Origin: Gyromitra esculenta
Lineage: Eukaryota; Ascomycota; Pezizomycetes; Pezizales; Discinaceae
Direction: 5' to 3'
Length of the DNA stretch: 64,000 nucleotides
Assembly (NCBI GenBank): GCA_038503075.1
Contig: JBCAML010000011.1
Coordinates: 1,488,001-1,552,000, forward strand
Shown: piece by piece, positions 1 to 12,176 of the stretch
How the letters are laid out: every line of letters begins with the position of its first letter
Numbering within the stretch: position 1 is the first letter of the stretch
The notes under the pieces: generated by a model
The model's input: only the letters and a program-made list of their open reading frames with translations
Told to the model about the DNA's origin: nothing
The model's database searches: none
Program-made: the position numbers and the translations under genes

Positions 1-580
1 TAGTACTTGTTAGATGATGGGGTGGCGATCCAGTGAAAAAATACATGTGGAGACCTTTAAACACTTGCCCCCTAAGACTTCTTGCACCATAGCTTGATTC
101 CGGAGAACTACTGTATTTACGCTAGCAATCCAGTATTATCTCATCATTTCTTTTTAGAATGCCGCATGTATGGTATACCAGTTGCATACGTTTTTTTGGT
201 ACTAAACTAGTGACGTCAAATATCCGCCCGAACCTCTCCCACCCCAGACTTTTTTTCAAGATACCTAGATTCACGAAACCGCTAAACGTAACGAGTACAA
301 AATACCCAGAAAGTCATAAACTCCAGGATCTCGCTGAGATTCTACATCAAAATGTAATAAACCAGAAACGCCTCTCGCATATATACATGAATGTTAACCA
401 TCAGAACTCCCGTACGTATGGTATCGGTAAACCCTATAAAAATACGAAACTTCAGACTTCATTCATCGCTCACTATACATCCAGTCAAATTGAAAGTGTT
501 TCTCGTCCGCTTGTTCGCATATGCTCCTGCGCCACGCCACTATCAAAAGTTTTATATCAGTATTAATATCGGCCTGGCTC
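1..580. other. Intergenic, no gene seen
   Basis: AT-rich sequence downstream of the minus-strand gene that ends at 581. A 135-codon open frame at 159-566 has no recognisable domain, signal peptide or biased composition, so I treat it as chance. The stretch may hold the 3' UTR of the neighbouring gene. Confidence 0.5.
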
Positions 581-1613
581 TTAGGCTCCCCAACTGAACT
601 TACGGTTTACGTAAAGACTGAACACTCCCACATGCACCTGCTCGGACCCTATATCGGTATCGGTTTTGCGGAGAACCTCCTGTGCGTCCCCTGATCGGCT
701 TGACGCTGTCCTCCGAAGCATTTGATTGTCACTAGGTTTTAGAAGACCATGAACGTAAGATGTCTGCGCTAGTTCTTGGAGTAGGAGGGCGCCTTTATAA
801 GATGTTAGTCTACGCTTGCTCAAAACATTCTGCTTACTAAAATACCTACTTTTCAATTCCATCAACCCCTGCGTGTTTGTATCTGCACACAGGTACTCTT
901 GAACTTGCTTCCCATAGGGCGCTGCAATCCCTCGCCTTTTGAAGAAGGAGGGACATATAGCGATGGTATTCGAACCTTCGTTATTACCATTGTTTGCCCT
1001 ATGTCCGTGCCAAACCGCCGCATCTCTTTTGTCACTGTAGGGATAACAACATTGTAAGTAACCGTTATATATCATCTTTGCTTTTTGTGACGTCAATGGC
1101 GGAAAAAACGATGTGCTTGATCACTCACTCTCTACAAGCGTTTTCCCAAAGCTCGCTCGAGTCTGTTCTGCCGCTGCCACCGACAAAAGAGAGGTCGTCA
1201 CAGTATAATATCGACGAGATTCGTACCAAGGCCGATTGAACAACACTCCAACCCGCATCACCAACACTGTTCAGAATGCGGCTATATATTGAGGGGAGTT
1301 ATAGTAAGCGGCTGGTGTGTGAAAGTGGCCAGCAAACTTACTAAGGATCTTCTTTCTTGATTGCAGCCGTTAGGGCAACTGGTATTATCTGCGACAATAC
1401 TTCACGCACTTCATCCCCAAGAGATTTTGATTCCGCCTCTCTAAAGTTTTCGAAAGCTAAACTGAACGCAAAGTTTTCCGGTTCGTGTTCGGGGTAACTG
1501 TGTTTAGAGCCGATAGGACCATAGTACGGGGATGGGCTTCTAGCAGCCGTCGAAAATACCATGCTTGATTGCAACACAAGAGCTCCCAAAATCTGACACG
1601 AGGAAAGCTTCAT
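581..1613 (-). CDS. Secreted protein, metallopeptidase-like with degenerate zinc motif
   Basis: Four exons join in frame: 1613-1342, 1266-1129, 1034-850 and 792-581, giving about 268 aa. All three introns are GT-AG, and the last has a CTAAC branch site. The start is chosen because it opens on a signal peptide (MKLSSCQILGALVLQSS, residues 1-17, then FSTAA). The middle holds spaced cysteines (YCDD, ENAC, AICPSFF, EYLC) and an 'NTIAICPSFF' segment like the one before the zinc site in fungal secreted metallopeptidases of the M35/lysine-specific type. Where an HExxH motif would be expected, residues 204-208 read QELAQ, with both histidines replaced. It could therefore be an inactive homologue, or the family resemblance may be misleading. 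The 3' end is the least certain part, because another intron after YVHG is possible. It would act outside the cell. Gene existence is fairly likely; function is tentative. Confidence 0.5.
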
Positions 1614-2997
1614 TTTCGGGTATACACTGGCGGGCGAAAAGTTGTATGAGAAAATAATAAGAACGTGGGAAGCTGGCAATAAAGCTTTTCGCGTGGTATT
1701 AGCACAACGCCTCTCTATACCTCGGAAACCACGGGGAGAACAAAAATAAACCCACAAGCCAATCACCAGGGCCGCCAGACACATCCCAAAGCTTAAGCCA
1801 ACACGCTAAGCTTTCTCAGTCGCTGCGACCTGGAAAAAATAAAATCTCTGCAGGGGTCAAGAATCATGAATGTACGGAACCACGCAGAGCGCTAACTGCC
1901 TCAAGTGTTCCTGCAACCTAATCGAGGTTCAAAGTTGTTGGTGATCATGAAAATCAATTTCATGGCTTGCAGGGCTGAAAAACGTGCATTATTAAGATTC
2001 CGGAGATACCGAAAAGAGTCATTGTTGCAGCACGGAGAGTTCTCCGTCGTGCACGGACATGTGTGATCTTGCTATGGTGTTGAAGAGAGGCCTGCTATTC
2101 TTGGAAGCAGTGTACGCATCACAAGGAACGTTGAGAAAACATCTATCATTGGGTTACTAGACTATTGTACTTCTAGAGTACACTCGCTAGACCAGTTCCC
2201 CTTATAAAAAGCCCAATCGTAATCTCGCGATTTCGAGGTTGATCTCAGTGATCCCTTCTATGAATAAACAGGCACTCGCACATTCTTCTGCAGAACTGAC
2301 AGAGATTCTTTGCCCCGTGGCTCCAAGGAGATAACTATCTACCTACTTCCATATCGAAGTCACTTACAGAACCCATCATATTAGCCTGACCAAAGCATAA
2401 TTTGTGGAGATGGGAGGTCTAACATTAAATGAAGCAGGTCCGTGTTGATCGACATCGTATCCCTGTTGTACAATTCCATGCGACAAGGAAACGCATCAAC
2501 ATCACATATATCAAATTTAGCCACCGAAAGAGATATCTGGACATAGAACATCGGCAAAAATTAGCGCATGGAGTCAATTTCCTCCTAGCAGATAGTACAA
2601 TGGTGCTAGAGGCTAGGCATTTGGCGTGGTTCGGTACAAAATACACGTGACTTTCATACCTCATACCTACTCACGCGGATTCACGAGAACTATAATCGGA
2701 TTCCAGACAATTATATTGTCAACCAAGGGGTTGGTGGATATATATAAGATAGGTCATATACAAGTTTTTCTCATCTTGTACTTCCTCCAATACCCTTGCA
2801 GTTACAAGTCCTAGGAAGTGGGGAAAGAGAGCGCGAAAAGAGAAAAAAGGAAAAGAAAGGCAAATAAAGAGAACCAAGAAAGATTTTATCTCCCTTCAAA
2901 TTGGTAAAAACAGCAGCGATTAACCGTCGCCAATTATTGCCCTTGGTTTCCTCCTCTACCAATTCCACATCAAAACCGCTGGGGTTATTTTCCGTCT
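1614..2997. other. Intergenic, no gene seen
   Basis: This spacer separates two minus-strand genes. It should contain the promoter of the secreted gene at 1613 and the 3' UTR of the OM14-like gene. Short overlapping frames around 2425-2814 have no protein-like features. Nothing else is recognised. Confidence 0.5.
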
Positions 2998-3785
2998 TTA
3001 TTTCTTGGGGGGATACTTCTTGAAGAGATAACTATCCAAACCACAAAAATTAGCACTGTCTTCCCTCCTAAGATAGGTAAAACCATGCCAACAAACCTCG
3101 AAACAAAATAATCTGCAGTTCCGAACGCGGCCACAAACGCAGATCCGAGTCCAACGACCTTCCACGAAAGTTGCCCCGCCTGGTGCTTCTTGAACCCGAT
3201 GAATCCCAACACCGCTGATACAGTTGCCACGGTGATCGCGTTTGCAAGGACGACCGGGTTTTGAAACTGCGATGATAACGAGGACGAGGACGATGGTGAT
3301 GATAAGGCTGATTTTTTATCTGCCTTTCTCTGCTTCTTCGCGGCCTCTTTTTCTTTAGCAGCCTTTTCAGCTACCTCAGCTTCTAGTTCAAGACGGCGTG
3401 CTTGGGTCTCCGTTTTGATCTGTCGCAAATATAAGAAATCTCATTTAAGGACGCACTAAGGTAGTAAATGTTACCTCTTTTTCCAAGAAATCGGACTCGA
3501 CGACAGAAACACCAGAATCAACATCAATAAGGGATTCGACGGATGACTCGACGGGGATCACTTCATCGACAGGGTTTGCACGGCTATGCGAGAGTATCAG
3601 TATCAAAATCTATCAACAGTCCTCCTCATCATATCGCTTCTTTTGCTTTTTTGGAGGGATAACCAACGCCTGAAACCGCCATTGAATTAGCATGTGATCG
3701 CAGCGCAAAGATAAGGCAAAAATTTCCATACTTCCTCTTCAGACTGCGGGGGGCCACTAGCAACGACTTCGGCCCAGGATGACAT
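2998..3785 (-). CDS. OM14: OM14-like mitochondrial outer-membrane protein
   Basis: Four exons join in frame: 3785-3732, 3609-3475, 3419-3097 and 3031-2998, giving about 181 aa. The N-terminus (MSSWAEVVASGPPQSEEE) and the SLIDVD segment resemble fungal OM14 proteins. A charged Lys/Glu/Ala-rich helix (EAEVAEKAAKEKEAAKKQ) and a poly-Ser stretch lead to the C-terminal membrane domain. That domain has a helix around NPVVLANAITVATVSAVLGF, then WKVVGLGSAFVAAFGTADYFVS. The last short exon supplies the family's usual basic tail, YLFKKYPPKK. Yeast OM14 is an outer-membrane receptor for ribosome-associated complexes, helping co-translational import next to porin. The first intron is the least certain point: a small alternative exon at 3669-3618 would break the frame, so I left it out. 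Confidence 0.72.
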
Positions 3786-6700
3786 GGTTGAATGGTATGG
3801 AGTGATGAAGGGGGAAGAGTGTACTTGGACAAGCCAGTGGTGATTCTTGATCGCTGTGGTGTGCTATGTGGCTCTCGGAGATGAAGGAGGGGAAGAAACG
3901 GGAAACCGAGGGAATTAAAATGGACGAGATGAAGTTCACCAAGACGCTGGTGGTAGCAGGCTACCCTGTTGCTTGCTAGGTGCGTGTGGCTTGGCCTTGG
4001 CCGGGAAGCGTTGACGTCACAACTGGTGGGTAGCAAGTTGCCATATGACCATCTAATAGTTGCGACAAAAGCCATCTTTGTTACGATATCTGCGAGGTAT
4101 CTTCTTATTCACACTTGCTTTCCTGTACTGGTACTCTAATCTATGTACATTTATATACTCATGTGTGAAGGTAGGTGAGTTTAATTGAAGCCTCTGAAGA
4201 AGGTGAGTTGTTTTCATGCTCGTGCCTTGGCCTTTATAGTGGTGCTCTTAGTGATATGTAGCGCAGCAATCACCCCGCACCTCAAAGCGGAGAAAATGTG
4301 GACTGCCCTCAAGCTAGGAAATATGGGAATGTAGCTTCACTATAAAAAATCTGGTATAAATTCCGGTCTGTGGCCAAGCCCTAAAATTAAAATATTGGAC
4401 TGCTGGCCAAGTGCCGGATTGCTTCACCAGCCATCGGAAACTGACTGATTGTGAAGCTCAAAAGTAAGTCAATTGGTAAAACCGTCTAATATCCTGATTC
4501 CCGGTAGCAATGGCCTAGTCTTTTTAACTTGTCCCCGCCATGCCAAATTTTCCACCTGGCGATACGATGGGATAGATAAGATATGCTCATCATTGAATGA
4601 TCGTCCAAGACAAGCATGTGTAGCCTCATTTGATCGAGGGGCTCAAAACAACAGCGCCTCAAGATCGCCCGGAACGGCAACTGTTCTCTTCTAGTGTTAG
4701 GACGCGTTCCCAAATTTCTATATTCCAAATTCTACCAATGTAACCCCGTTTCGTCCTTATTTCAGGTCTGTCAGCTAGAATCAGCCTTGGCCTAGCCCTC
4801 TAATCACGATTGATCAAGGCAGATCTAGATCTGATAAGGAAAGAGGGTGGATACAGACATGGAGAGATGCACCTAGAGCTCCTGAGAAGGAAACCTTTAT
4901 TTGATCGCTGGAGCACTGAAAGCTTACTCGCCCAACTCGAATTCATTCATCAAGCCTCACAATTCATCATTTTGATCATCCGCTACCGCTGGGTCCACTT
5001 TATTGCAAACTTGCGACTCAATTAGATTCTTATCGAGATGGGTGACTTAGATGATATTCTGAAAGCTACCGTGCGGAACCCTGCAGACATCATCGGCGAG
5101 AATACCAAACCACCAAAATGGAAAGACGCTGCGTGATTATTTAGGTCAAGAAATCAAAGACCTAGACTCTTCTTTCTTTTTTTGCAGACCGTCTGAGATA
5201 ATAATAAGCATAAAACTACCTTCGAGATGAGAGGAGGAAACGGAAGGAAAGAAAAAAGCATCGTGATAATATTTGCGCGTTAGGTAGGTACCATCCGGGT
5301 TTGTGTGAACGAAGAAACAAGCTAGCCGTATGGAAGCTCCTCGGAGCTCCAAGAACCGATATAGTGTGTATACATAGTCTTCTTCGACCCTATTATACTT
5401 TTTTCCCGGTATAGCTATTACAGAGCTACAATAATAGTAACCTTACCCAGTCCCCACGCTACATTATCGATGATAACTCGGTCCACCTAGAATCTCGCAA
5501 ACTCGACATATCTAAAATACATGTAAAAGTACTTTATCCTATTTATAGGATGTGTAAACCACATCCCTAATTGACTGCACGGCGAGCGGCCCGACCCCTC
5601 ACCCCCCAGGGCCATCTTTGGGGCTTCGGAGAACGGGCTAACTAGCATTTCAATTCTACAATTCATTTGTTCCCTAAAAGCCATCTAGCTTCGATAATTG
5701 GCTACTGTCCCTTTCCTGACAAGAGTAAAGCTTTCTCAAATTCGGCAAGGAGCTGCCCTCATTTCCCCAGAATAATTAAATTTCCTCTTCCCAGCTGAGA
5801 AGCACGTAATTGATACACCAGATTTTCTGGGCCCTATGCTCATATGCAAGATTATACTACTTGATGGTCCTTCGGCTATCGTTAACATAGAGGGCCTAGA
5901 ACTAGATGCGGTGAAACTAGATTGGTCGTAAGCCCTATAGGCTAATTATATTGTATATTAATTGGGGCTATATTAATATGAATATTAGTAGAGTGGCTGT
6001 TTTTACTGTAGGTATTCGAAAGCAAATACGGAGGGAAAAGGTAATACTGAGCATAAAATATCACTCGGTTACAAATATAATTAAGGCAATTTCCGTATTC
6101 CCCCGGGTTTTCATGTTTTTGAGTCTTTGTACAAATGCGTAGTTTGTTTTAATATGGGTGGTATAGATGCGCATGTACTGGGTGAACGCTTTTTCTTTCC
6201 TTTTCGTTACTAACGACGATATCACGAGCTTTAACTTGCCTCGAACATCCCTCAGCACCAGGTGTGTATGGATCGTAAGATTCATAATAGTTTATTTCGT
6301 GAGTTTAGACGGCAGTTGCGAATTTCAAGAATTTATAATTGCTAGTATATATACACACGCCCAAAGAGTATGCTGATTATAATGACTATAAAGTCAGATT
6401 AGTGCTCACATAAGGTCACTTTAAGCTGTTGTCTATGTGGGAAATATATAACGCTTTTCTGGGAAATAAGACAGTGAGGCTGGAATGGTTGCGTAACACA
6501 CCTCCACCATATCAATACCAGAATTTGTTACTTCATGCTTACAGGCGCTGCCTCAATTGCAGTTGTCACACTACATGTAAGTATAGTAAGTATTTCAACG
6601 ATAGGGACATCGCTATGGTTAAACTCACTTAAAACATGTGCAATATGTGGAAGTGTGCTTATTTAATATGCGGATCAGCAGAACCGGTACATATTGTCTT

Positions 6701-7383
6701 AAGTCATTGGATTTATTCTGGGTACTTGCGCTATGACCCTGCAGCCCCGGAAAAGCTTGAATCTCACGAGGTCAATCATTTTTTACGCTGTCCAATCAGA
6801 TTATATAAAACCCTTGTCGATTCGAAACTGCTGCAGCGCCAGTGGGTCTTACACGGATAGAGTACTGGATTCTGGCAAACACCACTAGATCTCGATCCCA
6901 GTTTCTTGGTAGCCTCCAGAAGAAACAGGGATGACATCTAAGACATGGCTTTGTCTCAATTCTATCCGATGTAACTGGTCGGTGAGGCCGAAAGATAAAT
7001 GAAATACCGACGTTTCTCATTGTGGACGCCGGCAAAGACAATAAGTCCACATAGGTATGGCTACACTGCCACCTTGATAGTTGTGGAGGCGGCCAACCTT
7101 GATTTCGTACCCAACCGAGAGTGCAGTACTCTGCCCTGCCTGAAATAGGTGGGTCCAGCCTCTTCAGAAGAACCGTTTGCACGAGAAAAAAAAGAGAGAA
7201 AGAAAAAAGGCTTAGCTATCGCTGGGGCTGAATGCTGTAGCCCTATTTAGGGCAGCAGCGGGGAATGCGAGCTTATAAGCAGCCCAAGCCCACGATCTGC
7301 TAACGGTTTACCTGCTCGTCACCAATTCGAGATCTTGAGTCTAGCCAGCAGAAAAGTACCTGCCAGAATCCTCACCGTCAAAC
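3786..7383. other. Intergenic, no gene seen
   Basis: About 3.6 kb of AT-rich sequence separates divergent genes (OM14-like on minus, a membrane protein on plus). The open frames here are short, overlap on both strands and lack recognisable domains. This includes a 128-codon minus-strand frame at 6796-7182 that lies in the likely promoter of the next gene. No RNA gene or clear repeat is seen. Confidence 0.5.
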
Positions 7384-8407
7384 ATGGCAAGCTTTCTAAG
7401 TACAGGCAAGCCGAAAACATCGACAGCCGTAGCCTACGCATCAGTAGACGATGGACCGGAGAAACCTTTCCTGTCAGATGGACTGGATCACAATCCACGA
7501 TTAGAACAAGATGACAAGGTTAAGATTTTCTAACCCGCGGGCGAAGAGAAGTGGACTAATAAAAGATGGGGTATAGAGACTGAAACAAGGAATCCGCTAT
7601 CTTAAATTTGTTTCGAGGCTGCTCAACTTCATGATGAGGTGAGATCAACTGGTGTTTAATATTATAATTGTGCCGAAATTTTTGGTAACCCTCGACGTTT
7701 TACTTGATATATGTAGCTGTGTAGTAGTAGGCATGATGGCAAACACCATAGTTACCTACTTCAATAGCAAGGACCTAACTGCAAATGGCATGAAACCTTG
7801 GCCTGTGAGCTCCACCAGCTTCCGTTTTTGCCTAAGAGTAGCTAATAAACTTATCCTAGTCTGATCCCAAAATCTGGCCAACATTGATGATGTTGGGTGT
7901 TTCCGGTGCTGGGCTTCTTAGCAATTTTGCTGTCCTAGTCTCCTACTTCTGGGGACAGGCGGCCGCAAACAGGACCGACGATATAGCAAGTTATATCTCT
8001 GGTATATACATGGTAGTTCACCTTGTCGCTTGGGCGGTGGCAGCAGGATTATTTAAGCAGCAGAATGCGCTTCATGGTATCGAGAATGACTTGTGGAGTT
8101 GGAGTTGCTCACCAAGCGCAGACGCGAGGGCTAAAACTTTCAAGAAGGAGGTTAACTATGACTTCTTGTGTATGAGTAATGTAAATATCCCTCCCTTTCT
8201 ATAGTTCAGTTATTATTTCATGATCACTGGTCTTCTATTTGTAGGGCTAATACTAAAACACAGAACACTTCTTGGTATCTATCACTTGCAACCGTCGGCA
8301 CGAGTATAATCACCCTGGCCCTCTGGATTCTTGCTATCAAAAGAGTCAACAGCAAGAGGAAGCTTAAAAAAGCACTTGCTGCTGGTGGAGTACGTGTACC
8401 AGTATAG
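7384..8407 (+). CDS. Four-helix membrane protein (MARVEL-like topology)
   Basis: Five exons join in frame: 7384-7518, 7577-7638, 7717-7804, 7860-8180 and 8264-8407, giving 249 aa. All junctions are GT-AG. A 45-residue polar N-terminus is followed by IRYLKFVSRLLNFMM, which begins helix 1 (about 53-80). Helix 2 is about 102-126 (PTLMMLGVSGAGLLSNFAVL), helix 3 about 137-160 (YISGIYMVVHLVAWAV), and helix 4 about 205-227 (WYLSLATVGTSIITLALWIL). A basic tail (KRVNSKRKLKKAL) follows. Asn-Arg-Thr after helix 2 is a possible glycosylation site. The topology and the 'RYLKFV..LLNF' opening match a family of fungal four-helix proteins often left unnamed or called MARVEL-like. The role is unknown; both ends should be cytoplasmic. 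I chose exon 5 to start at 8264 because this keeps the frame into helix 4. Confidence 0.7.
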
Positions 8408-9700
8408 ATACCAGCTCTCTTTCTATGGATTTTACCCAAAGCAGGTAGAGATTGAAAAGTGGTAGCATACATAGTTCAGACCTAAAGGCAAGGGCAAAGA
8501 AAAGACAACAGGGAGTTGTATCTTGAGGGGGGGGGATGTGAAGGGTGAAGATTTCTCTATATTAAGAATTGAACAGATACATGTATGTGTGAGCCTCGAT
8601 TTACAATGAAGGAGTTAAGACTATCATATAGCTTCTTATACTTTTCGATCTATTATAGAATATTATCAGGCGGGAGTGGCTTTTTACTTCGAATAATTGC
8701 TTGAATCAGCAAGTAGTTATGCACATGAAACTAGCTAGCAAACATTAGATCTATAGACCCATTGTGATTTATTATCAGACTAAGGGTAACCGGATGTACA
8801 AACCACTTCATATATTAGACGGGGCTGAAAGTTCACGATCACGTTGTGGGTCTGTAGGAAATCGTTGAACCCTGAAATTTAGGTTGCAGGCCGCTAAGGG
8901 CTTAGATAGAATGTAGATAGATATATCATTCACGCCGCTAGGGGCTTAAAAATCATACAAGCGATAGATTACTTAAGTATCGGTGGCCTGGCTTCTGAAG
9001 GTTGCCTAAAGATGGGAAGTAGAAATAGCTCTGGAGAATCAGTTGGGCTATACCGTGTCATCCCTATATAATTTGCTGATCTTCATAGAATATCACTCGG
9101 GATCATCCACCAGCATCAGATCACGATAAACGGTTCAAATCTAGTCAGATAGCTAAAGTAGAAATGCTATAAAAACCTAAAGGGGGGACCGATCTTTGGA
9201 TGATAATCGCAATTCTGGTTAGTCCGAGGAGGTAAAGGCGGAAATTCTGACTATCTAGGGAGTAATATTTTGCTAAGATCTGCTGGGATGATTTGTTAGT
9301 TTTGCGTTGTTATCTGAGGTGGCTTAAAACAATTTGTAAACGCAAGCGTCTCTATCTGAAAGCTGTACATCTATGAGAGAGAAGCCTAAGAATAACGCCT
9401 TTAAATTAGGATGCCTCGGGTGCCTCTTGGTACGAGGCAACCTCGGTGATCAGATTGATTACGACCAAAGTTAAAAGTACTTGTACATAGAGCTATCTAT
9501 ACTTCTCTTGTGCAATCTTCCTCTCTTCACTCAGACCCGTGATTCGAATAACATATACCTTAGTGTTATACTCCAACTGCTCGATAAAAAAACAAAAACA
9601 AAAACAGAACTTAGTACGAAACGAAAAACACGACCTTACGTGTGTGTGGCTACATCTATCTACTAGGAAATACCCACTTCCGTCGTTTTCTATCCTTCGT
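8408..9700. other. Intergenic, convergent 3' region
   Basis: This spacer lies between the convergent membrane-protein and glucosidase II genes and so holds their 3' UTRs. It contains a run of nine G at about 8527-8535 and two imperfect copies of 'gccgctaggggctta' near 8891 and 8935. No gene-like frame is recognised; the 9481-9700 frames overlap the 3' end of the next gene. Confidence 0.5.
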
Positions 9701-11559
9701 CTACAACTCATCCCTAACTTTCTCCTCAAATGTCTCTCCCTCTGCTCCTTCTCCACACACGGCCGGTGTCCCCACCTCAAACCTGTAAACACACTTCTCC
9801 TCCTCCCTGACTTCCCTCAACTCATTAACAGCACTACAGTACAGCTCAACGTTCACGCTCCTTTTTGGGCCATTCCAACACTGTTGTCCGTTCTCGTATT
9901 TCATCACAACACCGCTAAGGCTCTCATCATGTGCCTCTTCCCATCCAACCTCAAACAGGCCGTGGGAAGTCCCCTCGGTTGAGGATTCGGGCGTAGTATA
10001 TTCGAAGCGAGTAAACTCACCGAGAGAGGTGGAGGACGAATCTTTGAGTGATTTCTGGAATGCCTTACCGAGGAAGCAAAACTCATATTTGTATTCGCCG
10101 AAATCGGCGTTGATGCATTCACCCTTGAGGGGACGGAAGACGTCAGATGTGCCATAGGACTTAGTAATGTCTTCCTCGAGAGTCTTGAGGCGGTTGCGGT
10201 TATCCTGCTCTTCTTTTTGAGCGGCGTTGAGAGCGTTGCGGGCGGTGGTGACGGCTATCGGGGTAGGTCAATATTTTATCGGGTAGGGAGAGGTAGGGAT
10301 CTAGAAGATGGTTGGTACCTTTGGATTCATTAATTGGTGTTTCGGACCTCGCTGCTAAGATACCATTATCGACGAGCATTTGACGAAGGTCAGAGAGTTT
10401 CTCGTGTATCCAGGGCTTGATACTCTCGGGAAGGTATGCCTCGAAGTTGTACACTGTCATTCAAGGTCAACCTGTTAGTAATCAGGCTCAAGGCATAAAA
10501 TTTAGCTGGGATGTTGGACGAACTCACGATCATTCTGCTCCACGTCACCCTCTAAAAATTCCTCCCAATCAATTGGATCATCTCCCAAAAGGTTCTCTAA
10601 ATCTCTCTCCTCCGCACTATTCAGTTTCTGTGCAATTCCGTCTTGGGCGAGATAATCCTCCCACGCTCTAACAGCGGTCTTGACGCCCTCGTCATTGAAA
10701 TTAGGATTATATCCTTCCTTCAAGGCTGCTAAGATTCCCTCGGCGGCCAATAGTCTCTCAATCGCAGAATCTCTTTCTTCCTTTGCCTTTTTAAGTGTAC
10801 TCTTAAGCTCGTTAGACCTCTCCCGAGCAGCCGAGACAAGAGTCCCAATCTTCGATCCCTCTTTCGGCTTCTTCACGATCCTCAGCCTCTCCTTTTCTTC
10901 AGTCTCCTTCAGTGCCTTCTCTAGATTATGAACAGTCTTCACAATACCCTCAATTGTTATCCTAGTGATTTTTACGTCATCTTCCAGCTCTTTCCTTAGT
11001 GCCTTTGCCCTCCCAACCAATTCCGCACGCATCTTCATCCCATCGCTCCTCAACCTCTCTCTTTCAATCTTTAACTTTCTTGCAGCTTTCCCGATTTCAG
11101 CACATTTGTTCTCGCACTTAACGCCACCAACACCCGCATACTCGTCGGACCCGTCGCAGCAGATCTCGTAGTCGCAGATACCGTCGTTGACCCTAGAGAG
11201 TGGGAGATATGCGGGCGCGTGTTTTTCGTTACGGCAGTAGAAACCGGGGATCGAAATATTCTTGTGAGGGAGGTGGGAGCAGGCAGACGTGCCGGGCTCG
11301 TCGGAGCCGTCGGGGCAGTCACAGTAGTCATCGTTGACTTGAAAGTGATCAATGAAAATCGAGGGGTGAGTGAGGCAGGTGAATGTATTTTCGGAGGAAG
11401 CAGCATAGAGTTTCGCGTCTAGAATTGGTGGTCAGTTGATTATTTGCCTAATAAAGGGATGTGGATGAAGGTACCTTCGGGAGAAACACCTTGGGGGGCT
11501 GCAGCGACAGCTAGTGACGCGCTCGACGAGAGTAGCAGTAGCAAATTGTTCTGTCGCAT
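9701..11559 (-). CDS. Glucosidase II beta subunit (ER lectin)
   Basis: Four exons join in frame: 11559-11475, 11418-10528, 10453-10319 and 10254-9701, giving 554 aa. Residues 1-20 are a signal peptide (MRQNNLLLLLSSSASLAVAA). Two LDL-receptor class A-like modules follow, with CDCPDGSDEPG and CCDGSDEYAG. Next comes a long charged coiled-coil region (about 125-300), an acidic stretch (DDPIDWEEFLEGDVEQ), a second coiled coil, and a C-terminal MRH domain (about 415-545). The MRH domain shows YKYEFC, GQQCWNGPKRSVNVELYC, EEKCVYRFE and a final Cys. The protein ends in VRDEL, a KDEL-type ER retention signal. The beta subunit holds the catalytic alpha subunit in the ER and binds mannose to aid trimming of the two inner glucoses from N-glycans in the calnexin cycle. 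Length and domain order are typical of the family. The gene lies alone, convergent with the membrane-protein gene. Confidence 0.93.
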
Positions 11560-12034
11560 TTTGAATAAGACCAGCTCAATTGAATGAGTTGAGGCTGGGT
11601 TCAGTTGATGTTGGTGGAAAACTCCGAGTCGTAGTTGCCAGCTTGGAGGATTCCAGGAGTTCAAGTAAAGCCGTTGCGCCGAGCCTCAAAAGGCCACCTC
11701 GAGGTTGAGCCTCGATTCAGGAACTGCCCTAACCCTAATTACCCCGGATTCTGCGGCAACCAGTTGTGCTCAGCTTTATTCGAGGCGGGGCAAGTCAGCC
11801 TTGGCTCCGATAGTCCGGAAATTTCACTTAACTCTCTCTTCAGCTCAAGATATTTTAGAGTAGATCTCTACCCAGTTTAAATACATAAATGAAAATTGAA
11901 TCAGATAGGACGTGAACGTGAGACCAAAAAATACCGAAGCTGCTTCCACTCCGGCAAACACTAGGGAATATCCTACAAATTTACCACCAAAAATCAACTA
12001 GGCGAGGCCGTTATATATATATAGCCACATGTAT
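11560..12034. other. Promoter region of glucosidase II gene
   Basis: About 475 bp lie between the glucosidase II start codon and the LINE target site. The stretch should hold the glucosidase II promoter and 5' UTR. It includes 'cctcgattcag' near 11709 and a TA-rich run at 12011-12023. There is no convincing gene. Confidence 0.45.
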
Positions 12035-12050
12035 TTACCTACATCTATCT
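12035..12050 (+). repeat. LINE target-site duplication, 5' copy
   Basis: The sequence TTACCTACATCTATCT occurs here and again, identically, at 23772-23787 directly after an 18-A run. A perfect 16-bp direct repeat bracketing a LINE with a poly(A) tail is the expected product of target-primed reverse transcription. Confidence 0.85.
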
Positions 12051-12176
12051 CATGCTCCGTCTCCTCTACACAATTTTTCTTAAAAAACACCTTCCTATTC
12101 GGGAAAGCCAACCTTCTCGCAAAACTCAAAATTTTACCTTATCTCTCTAAAACCCAGCTTCACCGTAGCATTAGTG

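Noticed and set aside
3618..3669. Extra exon in the OM14-like gene
   Set aside because: Splice-like ends exist, but using it would need a 32-bp intron and leaves the reading frame off by one. Skipping it gives a consistent frame.
6796..7182. 128-codon minus-strand frame
   Set aside because: No recognised domain, biased toward random composition, and located in the likely promoter of the gene at 7384.
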